Both the position numbers and the translations under genes were made by a program. Below are positions 44,885 through 53,977 of a stretch of DNA of 64,000 nt, piece by piece (position 1 is the stretch's first letter; each line of letters opens with the position of its first letter). Source of the stretch: Paludibacter propionicigenes WB4 (lineage in GTDB: Bacteria; Bacteroidota; Bacteroidia; Bacteroidales; Paludibacteraceae); assembly GCF_000183135.1 (NCBI RefSeq), contig NC_014734.1:496001-560000 (forward strand), in the 5' to 3' direction. The notes under the pieces are model-generated. The model saw only the letters and a program-made list of their open reading frames with translations, ran no database searches and was not told the DNA's origin.

Positions 44885-47017
44885 ATGATGCGAAATCTGA
44901 TAGCATTTACACTAATGCTCTTGATGGTAATCGGTGTAAATGCTGAAAATGGGCACCAACTATGGTTGCGCTTTGATAGATTAGAAGCTGAATCACCTGT
45001 TTTTTCAGGGATCAATGCAGATAAATCTAAATTTGCAGTAAAAGAGTTTCAACAGATTTGGAAGGAAAAGACAGGTAAATTGCTGCCTGTCGTTTCCGGA
45101 CAAATAGACAACCAGTTGATAGTCGGTACCCGGAAAGATAAGAATATTCTTTCGTTGGGAATTGATAAAGAATTAGTACGTCAAGGAAAAGAAGGTTATG
45201 TAATTAAGACTATCAGCAAGCAAAATAAAACTTTTACAGTGGTAGCATCGGCAGATGAAAAAGGCTTGTTGTATGGTGTTTACCATTTGTTGAGAATTCT
45301 TCAAACAGGAGAATTCAATAAAGCGCTTAATATATCGGAAAAGCCTTCGTATTCGGTGCGTGTATTGAATCATTGGGATAATCTGGATGGTACCATTGAA
45401 CGCGGATATGCCGGGCGATCTATTTTTTGGAGATATTCTGAAGAACATCCTACTATAACCGACAAGGATATATCTCTTTGGAGAGAATATGCTCGTGCCA
45501 ATGCTTCAATAGGGATAAACGGAAGCGTTTTGAATAATGTAAATGCCTCGCCTAAAATGCTTTCAGAAGAATATCTTTTAAAGGTAAAAGCAATTGCATC
45601 GGAGTTGCGTCCATATAATATAAAGGTCTATTTGTCCATAAATTTTTCTTCGCCGACCAATTTAGGAGGATTGAAAACATCTGATCCGCTGAATCCTGAA
45701 GTGAAAATGTGGTGGGCAAAAAAGGTAAATGAAATATATAAATTGATTCCTGATTTTGGCGGATTTTTAGTAAAAGCTAATTCAGAAGGTCTTCCCGGTC
45801 CACAGGACTTTGGACGTACCCATGCCGATGGGGCTAATATGCTGGCTGATGCATTGAAACCTCATGGCGGGATAGTTATGTGGCGTGCATTTGTTTATGA
45901 TGCAGGAAAAGATGATCGTGCAAAACTGGCTTACAAAGAATTTATGCCGCTTGACGGACAGTTTAGAGACAATGTAATTATTCAGGTCAAAAACGGACCA
46001 ATTGACTTCCAACCCCGTGAACCGTTTAGTCCATTATTCGGAGCAATGAAAAAAACTCCATTAATGCCCGAAGTACAAATTACTCAGGAATATCTGGGCT
46101 TTTCTAACCATTTGGTTTTCCTTTCAACAATGTGGGAAGAGTTTTTGGAAAGTGATACTTATTGCAACGGAAAAGGTTCGACCGTAGCTAAAACTACCGA
46201 TGGCACAATTTTCAAACAAAAACTAACTGCTATAGCCGGTGTCGCCAATATCGGACTCGATGCAAACTGGTGTGGTCATCAGTTTGCGCAAGCCAATTGG
46301 TATGCCTTTGGACGACTAGCCTGGAATAATAGTCTTACTTCAGCCAAGATTGCGGATGAATGGATTAAACAGACTTTCTCTTCGGATGCGAAATTTGTGG
46401 AACCGGTAAAATCAATGATGTTAGAATCGCGTGAAGCTACGGTAAACTATATGATGCCGTTGGGATTACACCATCTTTTTGCTTACGGACACCATTACGG
46501 ACCGGAGCCATGGTGTGATGTAGCTGGAGCTCGTCAGGACTGGATGCCAAAGTATTATCATAATGCGTCTGTCAAAGGTATCGGCTTTGACCGTTCAACA
46601 ACAGGCAGCAATGCCGTGCTACAATATTTCTCTCCACTAAAAGAGGATTTCAACGATGCGAACACTTGTCCTGATAAGTATATCTTGTGGTTTCACTTTT
46701 TACCCTGGGATTTTAAAATGAAAAGTGGCAGAATCCTTTGGGATGAGCTTTGTTATACTTATGATAAAGGGGTGCAACAGACTCGCGAATTTCAAAAAAA
46801 CTGGGATAAAGCTGAAAGATTTGTTGATCCGGAGAGATTTACTCAAGTTCAAAACAGACTGAGAATTCAGGCTCATGATGCAGTATGGTGGAAAGATGCC
46901 TGTTTACTTTATTTTCAACAGTTTTCAAAGCGTCCAATTCCGTATGATATTGAGCGTCCCGTTTATAAATTGGATGACCTAATGAAAATCAAACTGGATT
47001 TGACGCATCATAATTAA
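44885..47017 (+). CDS. GH67 alpha-glucuronidase
   Basis: Removes (4-O-methyl-)glucuronic acid from the non-reducing end of aldouronic acids derived from glucuronoxylan. The 710 residues begin with a signal peptide (LIAFTLMLLMVIGVNAEN), so the enzyme is exported, probably to the periplasm. The catalytic domain contains FLVKANSEGLPGPQDFGRTH with the general-acid glutamate, and VQITQEYLGFSNHLVFLSTM then WEEFLESDT. The C-terminal domain starts around residue 470. Length and motif order fit GH67 throughout. GH67 is nearly exclusive to xylan breakdown, which is the strongest clue to the substrate of this locus. The UxuA and SDR genes just downstream would use the released uronate. Confidence 0.95.
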   Translation: MMRNLIAFTLMLLMVIGVNAENGHQLWLRFDRLEAESPVFSGINADKSKFAVKEFQQIWKEKTGKLLPVVSGQIDNQLIVGTRKDKNILSLGIDKELVRQGKEGYVIKTISKQNKTFTVVASADEKGLLYGVYHLLRILQTGEFNKALNISEKPSYSVRVLNHWDNLDGTIERGYAGRSIFWRYSEEHPTITDKDISLWREYARANASIGINGSVLNNVNASPKMLSEEYLLKVKAIASELRPYNIKVYLSINFSSPTNLGGLKTSDPLNPEVKMWWAKKVNEIYKLIPDFGGFLVKANSEGLPGPQDFGRTHADGANMLADALKPHGGIVMWRAFVYDAGKDDRAKLAYKEFMPLDGQFRDNVIIQVKNGPIDFQPREPFSPLFGAMKKTPLMPEVQITQEYLGFSNHLVFLSTMWEEFLESDTYCNGKGSTVAKTTDGTIFKQKLTAIAGVANIGLDANWCGHQFAQANWYAFGRLAWNNSLTSAKIADEWIKQTFSSDAKFVEPVKSMMLESREATVNYMMPLGLHHLFAYGHHYGPEPWCDVAGARQDWMPKYYHNASVKGIGFDRSTTGSNAVLQYFSPLKEDFNDANTCPDKYILWFHFLPWDFKMKSGRILWDELCYTYDKGVQQTREFQKNWDKAERFVDPERFTQVQNRLRIQAHDAVWWKDACLLYFQQFSKRPIPYDIERPVYKLDDLMKIKLDLTHHN

Positions 47018-47077
47018 TAAAAATGTATATCACTTTCCTGTTTTATTGAAATTTATGGAAAGTACAAGCTATAAAAG

Positions 47078-48259
47078 ATGGAAAAAACTTGGAGATGGTT
47101 TGGAAAGAAGGATATCATAACGCTTGATATGCTTCGCCAGATAGGAGTAGAGGGCATTGTAACTGCGTTGCACGATGTGCCGAATGGTGAAATCTGGACT
47201 TTGGAAGCTATAAATGATTTGAAAAGCTATATAGAAGCTTCAGGACTAAGGTGGTCTGTGGTAGAAAGTTTACCTGTTTCGGAAAGTATCAAGTATGGTG
47301 GTGCTGACAGAGACAGACTGCTCGAAAACTACAAAGTTAGTTTGGCTAATCTGGGTAAAGCAGGGATTAAAACGGTTTGCTATAATTTTATGCCTGTTAT
47401 CGATTGGATACGAACCGATTTATACCGTAAAGGGGAAGATGGAACTTATTCGCTTTATTTTGATAAGATCCGTTTTATATATTTCGACTGTATGATTTTA
47501 AAACGCGTAGGAGCGGAGAAAGATTATACTCAGGAAGAAATGAAGCAGGTTTATGAATTGGATAAAACAATCAGCGAGGCTGAAAAAGATGAATTAATCC
47601 AAACAATAATTGTAAAAACGCAAGGCTTTATTAATGGAAATATAAAGGAAGGCGATCAGCAACCTGTTGAAATATTCAAGCGTTTACTTGCTCTTTATGA
47701 TGGAATTGATAAGAATCAGTTACGTGAAAATATGAAGTATTTCCTCGAAGCTGTAATTCCTGTAGCAGAAGAGTATGGCGTAAATCTTTGTGTGCATCCT
47801 GACGATCCTCCGTTTGCAGTGCTTGGCTTGCCACGCATTGTTACCAATGCAGATGATATAGAGTGGTTTTTGAATGCTGTTGATAGTCCGAATAATGGTT
47901 TGACATTTTGTGCAGGTTCATTGAGCTCCGGGTTACATAATCAGGTTCCGGAACTGGCTAAGCGATTTGCTAAGCGCACTCACTTTGTGCATCTGCGCAG
48001 TACCGATGTAAATGAAAATGGCAATTTTATTGAAGCGTCTCATTTAGAAGGAAGAGGACATTTGATTGATTTGGTACGTATTTTCGAACAGCAAAATCCA
48101 GATTTACCCATGCGCGTAGACCATGGAAAACTGATGCTCGACGATGTCAACAGACCTTATAACCCAGGTTATTCGTTTTTAGGACGTATGTACGCTTTGG
48201 CTCAGGTTTCGGGTATTATGGCTACTGTAAAGAACGAAATGAAAAATATACAATCATAG
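47078..48259 (+). CDS. uxuA: mannonate dehydratase
   Basis: Dehydrates D-mannonate to 2-keto-3-deoxy-D-gluconate in the glucuronate pathway. The 393-residue TIM barrel shows the family N-terminus KTWRWFGKKDIITLDMLRQI, then GVEGIVTALHDVPNGEIWTL. ICYNF-type motif CYNFMPVIDWIRTDLYR and the metal-site segments LCVHPDDPPFAVLGLPRIVT and FCAGSLSSGLHNQV are present, as is HFVHLRSTDVNENG near the C-terminus. It follows the alpha-glucuronidase by 60 bp and precedes the SDR by 15 bp, so sugar acid release and use are co-expressed. Gene length is normal. Confidence 0.96.
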   Translation: MEKTWRWFGKKDIITLDMLRQIGVEGIVTALHDVPNGEIWTLEAINDLKSYIEASGLRWSVVESLPVSESIKYGGADRDRLLENYKVSLANLGKAGIKTVCYNFMPVIDWIRTDLYRKGEDGTYSLYFDKIRFIYFDCMILKRVGAEKDYTQEEMKQVYELDKTISEAEKDELIQTIIVKTQGFINGNIKEGDQQPVEIFKRLLALYDGIDKNQLRENMKYFLEAVIPVAEEYGVNLCVHPDDPPFAVLGLPRIVTNADDIEWFLNAVDSPNNGLTFCAGSLSSGLHNQVPELAKRFAKRTHFVHLRSTDVNENGNFIEASHLEGRGHLIDLVRIFEQQNPDLPMRVDHGKLMLDDVNRPYNPGYSFLGRMYALAQVSGIMATVKNEMKNIQS

Positions 48260-48274
48260 AAAATAACATATCAT

Positions 48275-49090
48275 ATGAACGAAATTTTTAGTATTGAAGG
48301 AAAAGTGGCAGTAATTACCGGTGCAGGTGGTGTATTGGGTGGAAGTATTGCCAAAAGTTTTGTAAAAGCCGGTGCGAAGGTAGTGGCAATGGACATTCGC
48401 CAGGAAAATCTTGACGTGAGAGTAAAAGAATTGACCGATTTAGGCGGCGAAGCTATCGGATTGGTTGGAAATGTTCTTGATATTCCGAGTTTGGACGCTG
48501 CTGCTCAAGAGATTATTAAGAAATGGGGACGCATTGATATTTTATTGAATATTGCCGGTGGCAACATTCCTGGAGCAACGCTTGCACCAGATCAGGAATT
48601 TTTTGATATGAAAATTGCCGATTGGGATAAAGTAACCAACCTGAATATGAATGGTACAGTTTACCCTAGTTATGTGTTTGGAAATGTGATGTCTAAACAG
48701 AAATCAGGAAGCATCATCAATATATCTTCGATGGCTGCTTTACAATCTATTACCCGTGTACCTGGTTATTCTGCTGCAAAAGCTGCTGTAAGTAATTTTA
48801 CACAATGGTTAGCTACCGAGATGTCAATGAAATACGGAGACGGTGTTAGGGTAAATGCTATTGCTCCGGGTTTCTTTATTGGCGATCAGAATCGTGCTGT
48901 TCTTCTGAACCCAGATGGATCGTTGACAGAAAGAAGCGTAAAAGTATTAGCGAATACTCCTATGAACCGTTTTGGTGATATCAATGAACTTAATGGTGCT
49001 GTTCAATTCTTGTGTTCAGAAGCCGCATCGTTTATCACTGGAGTTGTACTGCCAATCGATGGTGGATTCAGCATATACAGCGGAGTCTGA
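48275..49090 (+). CDS. uxuB: SDR-family D-mannonate oxidoreductase (fructuronate reductase) candidate
   Basis: Probable NAD(H)-dependent reductase of D-fructuronate to D-mannonate, supplying UxuA. The 271-residue classical SDR has the Rossmann motif VITGAGGVLGGSIAKSFVKA, NIAGG (NAG-like) near residue 92, catalytic Ser in INISSMAAL, and YSAAKAAVSNF (YxxxK). The C-terminus ITGVVLPIDGGFS is typical. Enteric UxuB is a long-chain dehydrogenase, but Bacillus-type UxuB (YjmF) is an SDR like this one. The specific substrate is inferred from the position next to uxuA and GH67. Uronate isomerase (uxaC) is not in the window. Confidence 0.82.
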   Translation: MNEIFSIEGKVAVITGAGGVLGGSIAKSFVKAGAKVVAMDIRQENLDVRVKELTDLGGEAIGLVGNVLDIPSLDAAAQEIIKKWGRIDILLNIAGGNIPGATLAPDQEFFDMKIADWDKVTNLNMNGTVYPSYVFGNVMSKQKSGSIINISSMAALQSITRVPGYSAAKAAVSNFTQWLATEMSMKYGDGVRVNAIAPGFFIGDQNRAVLLNPDGSLTERSVKVLANTPMNRFGDINELNGAVQFLCSEAASFITGVVLPIDGGFSIYSGV

Positions 49091-49179
49091 TTTCTTAGAT
49101 TCTTGACGAATCTGACCTATTTTCATCAAACAATTATACCCGATGTTGCTTCCTGCAATAAAGGTTTTATTATAGTTAG

Positions 49180-49221
49180 CGCTCTCCGAAATATCAACGA
49201 TATTTTGGAGAGCGTTTTTTT
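49180..49221 (+). terminator. intrinsic terminator of the GH43-GH67-uxuAB unit
   Basis: CGCTCTCCGAAATATC (49180-49195), loop AAC, GATATTTTGGAGAGCG (49199-49214): a 16-bp stem with one G-T wobble, followed by seven T. It ends transcription 90 bp after the SDR stop. Confidence 0.93.
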
Positions 49222-49275
49222 ATTTCTTTAATATCAAATTCGTCAATGAATTTCCATATACCTTGAGAAAACGAC

Positions 49276-49283
49276 TATATTTG
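49276..49283 (+). promoter_or_regulatory. candidate -7 promoter element of the Crp/Fnr gene
   Basis: TATATTTG matches TAnnTTTG. The implied transcription start (about 49290) supports translation from the ATG at 49322 instead of 49292. Confidence 0.45.
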
Positions 49284-49321
49284 TAAGTAGTTTGATTTGT
49301 TTATATATAAATAAGAATTCA

Positions 49322-49885
49322 ATGGAAAGAATTTTTCAACTGCTGAGCGAATCTATGGATTTAAGTTCGGAGTTAAAATCTGATCTTGCTGATAAGATTT
49401 GCATTAGAAAAGTAAAGAAAGGCGAGATAATTGTAAATGAAGGTAAGATCTGCGATCAACTGTTTTTTATTAAGAAAGGTGCGCTTCGGGGATTTCATTA
49501 CCACAATGGAAAAGACATTACCAGCTGGTTTGGTTTTGAGGATGATTTTGGTACGTCTACCTATTCGTTTATTACTCAGACGACAGGATTTGAGATTGTA
49601 GAATCTATCGAAAGCGGTATTTTATACGTCATTTCTTATAACGATTTGTATTCCATTTATAAGAAATATCCCGAATTTAATTACGTAGGCAGAATCCTGA
49701 CCGAGAAATATTACATTGATTTAATGGAACGAACATTGTGTCTGCAATATCAATCGGCAAAAGAAAATTACGAGCAGTTGGTTGTTAATAGACCTCAGAT
49801 TCTACAACGGGCAACATTGGGCCATATCGCATCTTATCTTGGAATATCTCAAGAAACTTTGAGCCGGATTCGCACAAAAAAATAA
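49322..49885 (+). CDS. Crp/Fnr-family transcriptional regulator
   Basis: Transcription factor of 187 residues (start MERIFQLLSES). The cyclic-nucleotide-binding-like beta barrel covers residues 10-125 (VKKGEIIVNEGKICDQLFFI, then KKGALRGFHY and the DDFGTSTYSFI turn). It lacks the Arg/Ser pocket residues of true cAMP receptors, so the ligand is unclear. The C-terminus is a shortened helix-turn-helix (LGHIASYLGISQETLSRIR). A 14-bp palindrome with the form recognised by this family (49906-49919) lies 20 bp past its stop, in front of the GNAT gene. That gene is the first candidate target. Confidence 0.88.
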   Translation: MERIFQLLSESMDLSSELKSDLADKICIRKVKKGEIIVNEGKICDQLFFIKKGALRGFHYHNGKDITSWFGFEDDFGTSTYSFITQTTGFEIVESIESGILYVISYNDLYSIYKKYPEFNYVGRILTEKYYIDLMERTLCLQYQSAKENYEQLVVNRPQILQRATLGHIASYLGISQETLSRIRTKK

Positions 49886-49905
49886 CGCACAGAGAGCTTC
49901 TTTTT

Positions 49906-49949
49906 TTGACTTTTGTCAAAATTCAATATAAAAAATAGCATGATATTTG
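49906..49949 (+). promoter_or_regulatory. Crp/Fnr-like box and -7 element upstream of the GNAT gene
   Basis: TTGACTTTTGTCAA (49906-49919) is a perfect TTGAC-N4-GTCAA palindrome, close to the FNR form TTGAT-N4-ATCAA. GATATTTG (49942-49949) differs from TAnnTTTG at one base. With transcription starting near 49956 the box would be centred at about -43, the usual class II activator position. The upstream neighbour encodes a Crp/Fnr-type protein. Confidence 0.6.
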
Positions 49950-50074
49950 TAGTGAAATATAATCTTTTAATCAGTTTTAAAGATCCATGTATAATCTGTT
50001 TTTTGCTTACTGATTAAGGGGTATTTATAGTTCAAAATTAAGGTATTAGTGCCAATTTTATTGTAATTGAGAAA

Positions 50075-50650
50075 ATGAAAAGAGCAGGATTAAAAGACAA
50101 AAATGTTGTTGTGGAAATTATGACCAGATCATTTCAAAATGATCCTTATTTTGATTATCTCCTGGAAAAATCTAAAAATAAGAATAAGTTCAGGATCATA
50201 ATGGAGTATATATTTGAGGAATCTTTTAATAAGGGAGAGATTTACCTGAGCGACGACAATACAGCAACCGCATTGTGGAAAGTTAGAAATAAAGAGAAAC
50301 TTACCTGGAATTATATTTATCGAAAGCTTTCATTTATTTTTAAAATAGGTTTTCAATCGACCTACAGAATTCTGAGAATGGATAAGCTGGTAAATCAATA
50401 TCATCCACGCATAGGAAAATATGCACATCTGAATGTTATAGGCGTGTTACCGGAAAGCCGTGGAAAAGGATATATGAGAGAGCTGATAAATTATATGGTA
50501 GAAAAGTCGAAGAGCAATGATACTGCCCTTTATTTGGAAACTGCAAACACAACCAATATAAGTATTTATAAAAAAAACCGGATTTCATGTTTTTCAGGCA
50601 ATCAATATGAACGGTCGCACCTTGTTCTGCATGAACAGGAATTAATTTAG
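50075..50650 (+). CDS. GNAT-family N-acetyltransferase
   Basis: Acetyl-CoA-dependent acyltransferase of 191 residues; acceptor unknown. The acetyl-CoA site motif is clear: NVIGVLPESRGKGYMRELIN (V-x-x-x-x-R-G-x-G) near residue 128. The following strand ALYLETANTTNISIYKKN holds the last family motif. The N-terminal half (LKDKNVVVEIMTRSFQNDPY) fits the fold. It sits 190 bp after the Crp/Fnr gene behind a candidate Crp/Fnr box and is followed by a perfect terminator, so it is probably a single-gene unit controlled by its neighbour. Confidence 0.83.
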   Translation: MKRAGLKDKNVVVEIMTRSFQNDPYFDYLLEKSKNKNKFRIIMEYIFEESFNKGEIYLSDDNTATALWKVRNKEKLTWNYIYRKLSFIFKIGFQSTYRILRMDKLVNQYHPRIGKYAHLNVIGVLPESRGKGYMRELINYMVEKSKSNDTALYLETANTTNISIYKKNRISCFSGNQYERSHLVLHEQELI

Positions 50651-50661
50651 ATATTTAAGAC

Positions 50662-50711
50662 ATAAAAGCAAAAACGATTCAATTTATTCATTGAATCGTT
50701 TTTGCTTTTAT
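50662..50711. terminator. bidirectional terminator, perfect 22-bp stem
   Basis: Positions 50662-50683 and 50690-50711 are exact reverse complements around a 6-base loop (TTATTC). A- and T-rich stem ends give U-tracts in both directions. It serves the GNAT gene (plus) and the DUF4249 gene (minus). Confidence 0.92.
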
Positions 50712-50746
50712 AACCTGAATTAGAGCTCTTGAAACGAAATGATTAT

Positions 50747-51628
50747 CTAATTCCCATCGTATACCGTTGTTGCTCTGCTTATAGAATATGCTGCAAAGTA
50801 CCCATGTGGATTGTTTTTTCCATTTAAAGGCAGAGTTTGTTTGATATTGGTTATTATATTTGCCGGTTGACCGCCAAACATCGGATTTCTGCCCCAGAAT
50901 TCACTTTGAGCCTGTTCGATAAACTCTTTGTATTCTTTGGTAATTCCCGACATTTCAAGCATGATCAAGTCACCGCTTTTTAGCTTTTCATCTTTTTTGC
51001 TTCCCGATAAATAAATCATCCTTTCGTTGATAAGATATTTTCCATTAAAAAATTCATCATCGGTAACTCCCCATTCCTGTATACTGTCCGTTGTCAGTTT
51101 ATTGTTTTTGTAGCTTCTGACTCTGTAATAGTTCCTTTCATTTTCCGGATCTTGTATCGAGGCTTTCACTGCCCACATATCACTCTGGAAAATACGTTCT
51201 TTCTTAACCATTATACTGTCTATGCGCGACACTGCATTCATTTTGGTTGTTGCTGTATATTGCTCTTTGATGCCATCTGCATTTACATCGATATTATCAA
51301 TTGTAAGTGTATAGGTTCTACCTGCTACTCCGTGATAAGTGACCGGTGTTTGATAGTTCCCTTTATTTATAGCATCTTCTATTAGTGTTATTTTGCTTAC
51401 ACCATCATCCAGCGTGACTGTGGCTCCTGAAATCATTTCCGCTGACTGATTGGAGAAATAAGCGGCTGTCTTTTTCAGTTGAATTACATGTGCAAGTGTA
51501 TCGCTGGTAACTGCACCTTCCACTACCAGTTCAGGAGTTGCATTCTTAAGATCCAGTGCTATATCGGTAGTACAAGCCGTAAGTATTGTTGCAACTATAA
51601 TGGCAACTATATTGAATTTAATTCTCAT
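50747..51628 (-). CDS. DUF4249 domain lipoprotein
   Basis: Surface or periplasmic lipoprotein of 293 residues and unknown function. The signal ends in IIVATILTACTTD with the lipobox cysteine. The DUF4249 start follows (LDLKNATPELVVEGAVTSDT, then LAHVIQLKKTA). The domain continues through SGATVTLDDGVSKITLIED, VAGRTYTLTIDNI and EFIEQAQSEFWGRNPMFGGQ then PANI near the end. DUF4249 genes regularly sit directly after a TonB-dependent receptor, as here (6 bp). The pair is likely a SusC/SusD-like uptake couple, but the cargo is unknown. Confidence 0.88.
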   Translation of the reverse strand: MRIKFNIVAIIVATILTACTTDIALDLKNATPELVVEGAVTSDTLAHVIQLKKTAAYFSNQSAEMISGATVTLDDGVSKITLIEDAINKGNYQTPVTYHGVAGRTYTLTIDNIDVNADGIKEQYTATTKMNAVSRIDSIMVKKERIFQSDMWAVKASIQDPENERNYYRVRSYKNNKLTTDSIQEWGVTDDEFFNGKYLINERMIYLSGSKKDEKLKSGDLIMLEMSGITKEYKEFIEQAQSEFWGRNPMFGGQPANIITNIKQTLPLNGKNNPHGYFAAYSISRATTVYDGN

Positions 51629-51634
51629 TTCGTT

Positions 51635-53977
51635 TTAAAATTTAAAGTTATAGGTAATAGAAGGAACAAACGTAAACAGGTATGTCATTTGAGCTTTTGT
51701 CTTATAAGCTGTATCAGCATCGTCTACAAAGTTGATGGCCCAGGCATTTTTATGACCATAAACATTATAAACCGAGAAGTTCCACTCACCGGACCATGCA
51801 TGGGGCTTTTTGGTTTTTGGTTTCCAGGTCAGTGATACATCCAATCGATGATAATCGGGCATACGATACTCGTTTCTGTTTGAATATACAGGTAAAATGA
51901 CATTTCCTACTTCCATTCGGGCCACAGGATAGGTTATTGGCTGACCGGAAGCATATATGAAATTGGCACCAAATGAAATACGCTCACTTAAGTCATAATT
52001 GGCAACAACATAGAAAGTATGTGGCCGGTCGTAAGGTGCCAGATAAGAATTTCCGTTATTTATGCCTTGTATTGTATGCTTAGCATTTGAATAGGTATAA
52101 CTAATCCATCCGGTAAGTTTGCCTGTGTTTTTCTGTAACTGAAATTCTGCTCCATAAGCTTTCGATTGTCCAAAGCGCAACTCACCATCCAGTTTTTTGT
52201 TGAGCAACAACTGGGCATGATCTTTAAAGTCGATGGTGTTTTGCATATCTTTATAAAAGAATTCCACCGAAGCTTCCAGCTCATTATTCAGAAAATTTCT
52301 GAAATATCCTGCCGCATATTGATCGCAGGTTTGAGGTTCTATGTTTTTGCCAGCTGTAAACCACAAGTCGAGTGGGGTACCGGCAGTAGAATTGGATGCC
52401 ATTTGCAGAAACTGATTGGTACGCGCATAACTTGCTTTTACCGACGACTGATTGTCGAGCAGATATGTGACTCCGACACGTGGCGAGAAACGATAGAAAG
52501 TTTTAATGACTTCACCCGACTTGTAAACTGTAGAATCAATGGCATTGTAATTTTTATCGTAGTTATAAACCGTACCGCTTCCAATACTGGAGAATCCGGT
52601 TATACGCAATCCTGCTTTTACCGAAAGCTTTTTGGATACCTGATATTCGTCCAATAAATAAAGTGCATGTTCAAATGCATTAATATCGGGCAAAACATAG
52701 GGGTCGTAATTGGTTGAACCACCCGTTGATTTTACGGTTCCGGGTTTGAGATTATGCAAAACGGCATTATACCCAAATTTCATGGTGTTTTCGGGAGAAA
52801 TAAAGTATGTGAAGTCGGCTTTTGCACTCATGTCACGCATGTTATATTTCCAGTCGAAATTACTTTCATTACTCATGCTAGACTCCAGACCATAGTTGTA
52901 TTGACTGTAGTTCAGCGAGTAGTTACTGAATAATTTAGGCGAGAAAAGATGATTCCAACGTCCTGTAACAGCTGCATTACCAAAATTAAAACCTGCATCG
53001 GCATTTTTGAATAGATCTTTTCCAAGGTATGCCGACAGGAAAATACGGTTGTTTTCATCAATCCGATGATTTATTTTCGCATTTAGATCGTAGAAATACA
53101 GTTTGTTCTTGTTAATTTCATCATTGGATGAGAGTTTCAGAAACAAGTCTGCATAGGTTCGTCGGGCTGAAACGATAAACGATGTTTTATCCGATCCGAT
53201 AGGGCCTTCGAGGGTGAGGCGACTTGAAATTAAACCGATTCCGCCGCTCCCAGAGAATTTCTTTGAATTGCCGTCACGCATTTGTATATCGAGTAATGAT
53301 GACAATCGTCCGTCGTAAGAAGCAGGGATGTCGCCTTTGTAAAGCGTCATATTCTTAATCGCATCATTATTGAATACCGAGAAGAAACCCATCATATGCG
53401 ATGCATTATAAATGGTAGCTTCGTCAAGCACTATGAGGTTTTGGTCTATACCACCTCCACGTACACTAAAACTGGATGTACCCTCACCGGCAGAAACAAC
53501 ACCCGGCAACAATTGAACAGCTTTTAGTAAATCCACTTCGCCCATTAGAGCAGGCATTTTTCTGATGGTAGTTATCGATACTTGTTGTGCACTCATACGG
53601 TTTAGAGTTACATTCGCATCTTTGCGTTGCGACGTAACCACAACTTCCTTCATTTCCTTGGCAGCATTTTTAAGCTCTACATCCAGCTTTATCGGCTTGT
53701 CCAATGTGATCTTTTTGGAAACAGGTTGATAACCTACATACGAAATTTCCAGCGTATATTCGCCTTTGGGCACACTGATAGAATAAAACCCGTAACTGTT
53801 AGTTACTGTTCCGGTTCTTAATTCTTTAATCGAAATGGTAACACCAATAAGCGCTTCACCATTTGCATCGTCTTTTATATTCCCGTTCAAACTAATTCTA
53901 TCGGCAGGTAAAACCGCATGAGCATTGTAAACAAACAGGGAAAACAAACAGAATAAAATAATTTTTCGAAAATTCAT
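51635..53977 (-). CDS. TonB-dependent receptor with carboxypeptidase-like N-terminal domain
   Basis: Outer-membrane receptor of 780 residues. The signal peptide is IILFCLFSLFVYNAHA. Residues 30-110 are the carboxypeptidase-D-like domain (LNGNIKDDANGEALIGVTIS, then YGFYSISVPKGEYTLEISYV). The TonB-box-like MKEVVVTSQ and a plug follow (MPALMGEVDLLKAVQLLPGV, then SFSVRGGGIDQNLIVLDEAT). A 22-strand barrel ends in FVPSITYNFKF. It is expressed together with the DUF4249 lipoprotein gene downstream. It differs from the SusC proteins in this window in size and lacks their long plug extension. The ligand is unknown. Confidence 0.92.
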   Translation of the reverse strand: MNFRKIILFCLFSLFVYNAHAVLPADRISLNGNIKDDANGEALIGVTISIKELRTGTVTNSYGFYSISVPKGEYTLEISYVGYQPVSKKITLDKPIKLDVELKNAAKEMKEVVVTSQRKDANVTLNRMSAQQVSITTIRKMPALMGEVDLLKAVQLLPGVVSAGEGTSSFSVRGGGIDQNLIVLDEATIYNASHMMGFFSVFNNDAIKNMTLYKGDIPASYDGRLSSLLDIQMRDGNSKKFSGSGGIGLISSRLTLEGPIGSDKTSFIVSARRTYADLFLKLSSNDEINKNKLYFYDLNAKINHRIDENNRIFLSAYLGKDLFKNADAGFNFGNAAVTGRWNHLFSPKLFSNYSLNYSQYNYGLESSMSNESNFDWKYNMRDMSAKADFTYFISPENTMKFGYNAVLHNLKPGTVKSTGGSTNYDPYVLPDINAFEHALYLLDEYQVSKKLSVKAGLRITGFSSIGSGTVYNYDKNYNAIDSTVYKSGEVIKTFYRFSPRVGVTYLLDNQSSVKASYARTNQFLQMASNSTAGTPLDLWFTAGKNIEPQTCDQYAAGYFRNFLNNELEASVEFFYKDMQNTIDFKDHAQLLLNKKLDGELRFGQSKAYGAEFQLQKNTGKLTGWISYTYSNAKHTIQGINNGNSYLAPYDRPHTFYVVANYDLSERISFGANFIYASGQPITYPVARMEVGNVILPVYSNRNEYRMPDYHRLDVSLTWKPKTKKPHAWSGEWNFSVYNVYGHKNAWAINFVDDADTAYKTKAQMTYLFTFVPSITYNFKF

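Noticed and set aside
51635-53977. Several long plus-strand frames across the TonB receptor and neighbours
   Set aside because: They are shadows of the minus-strand genes. Their products have Cys/Ser/Ile-rich composition and no motifs.
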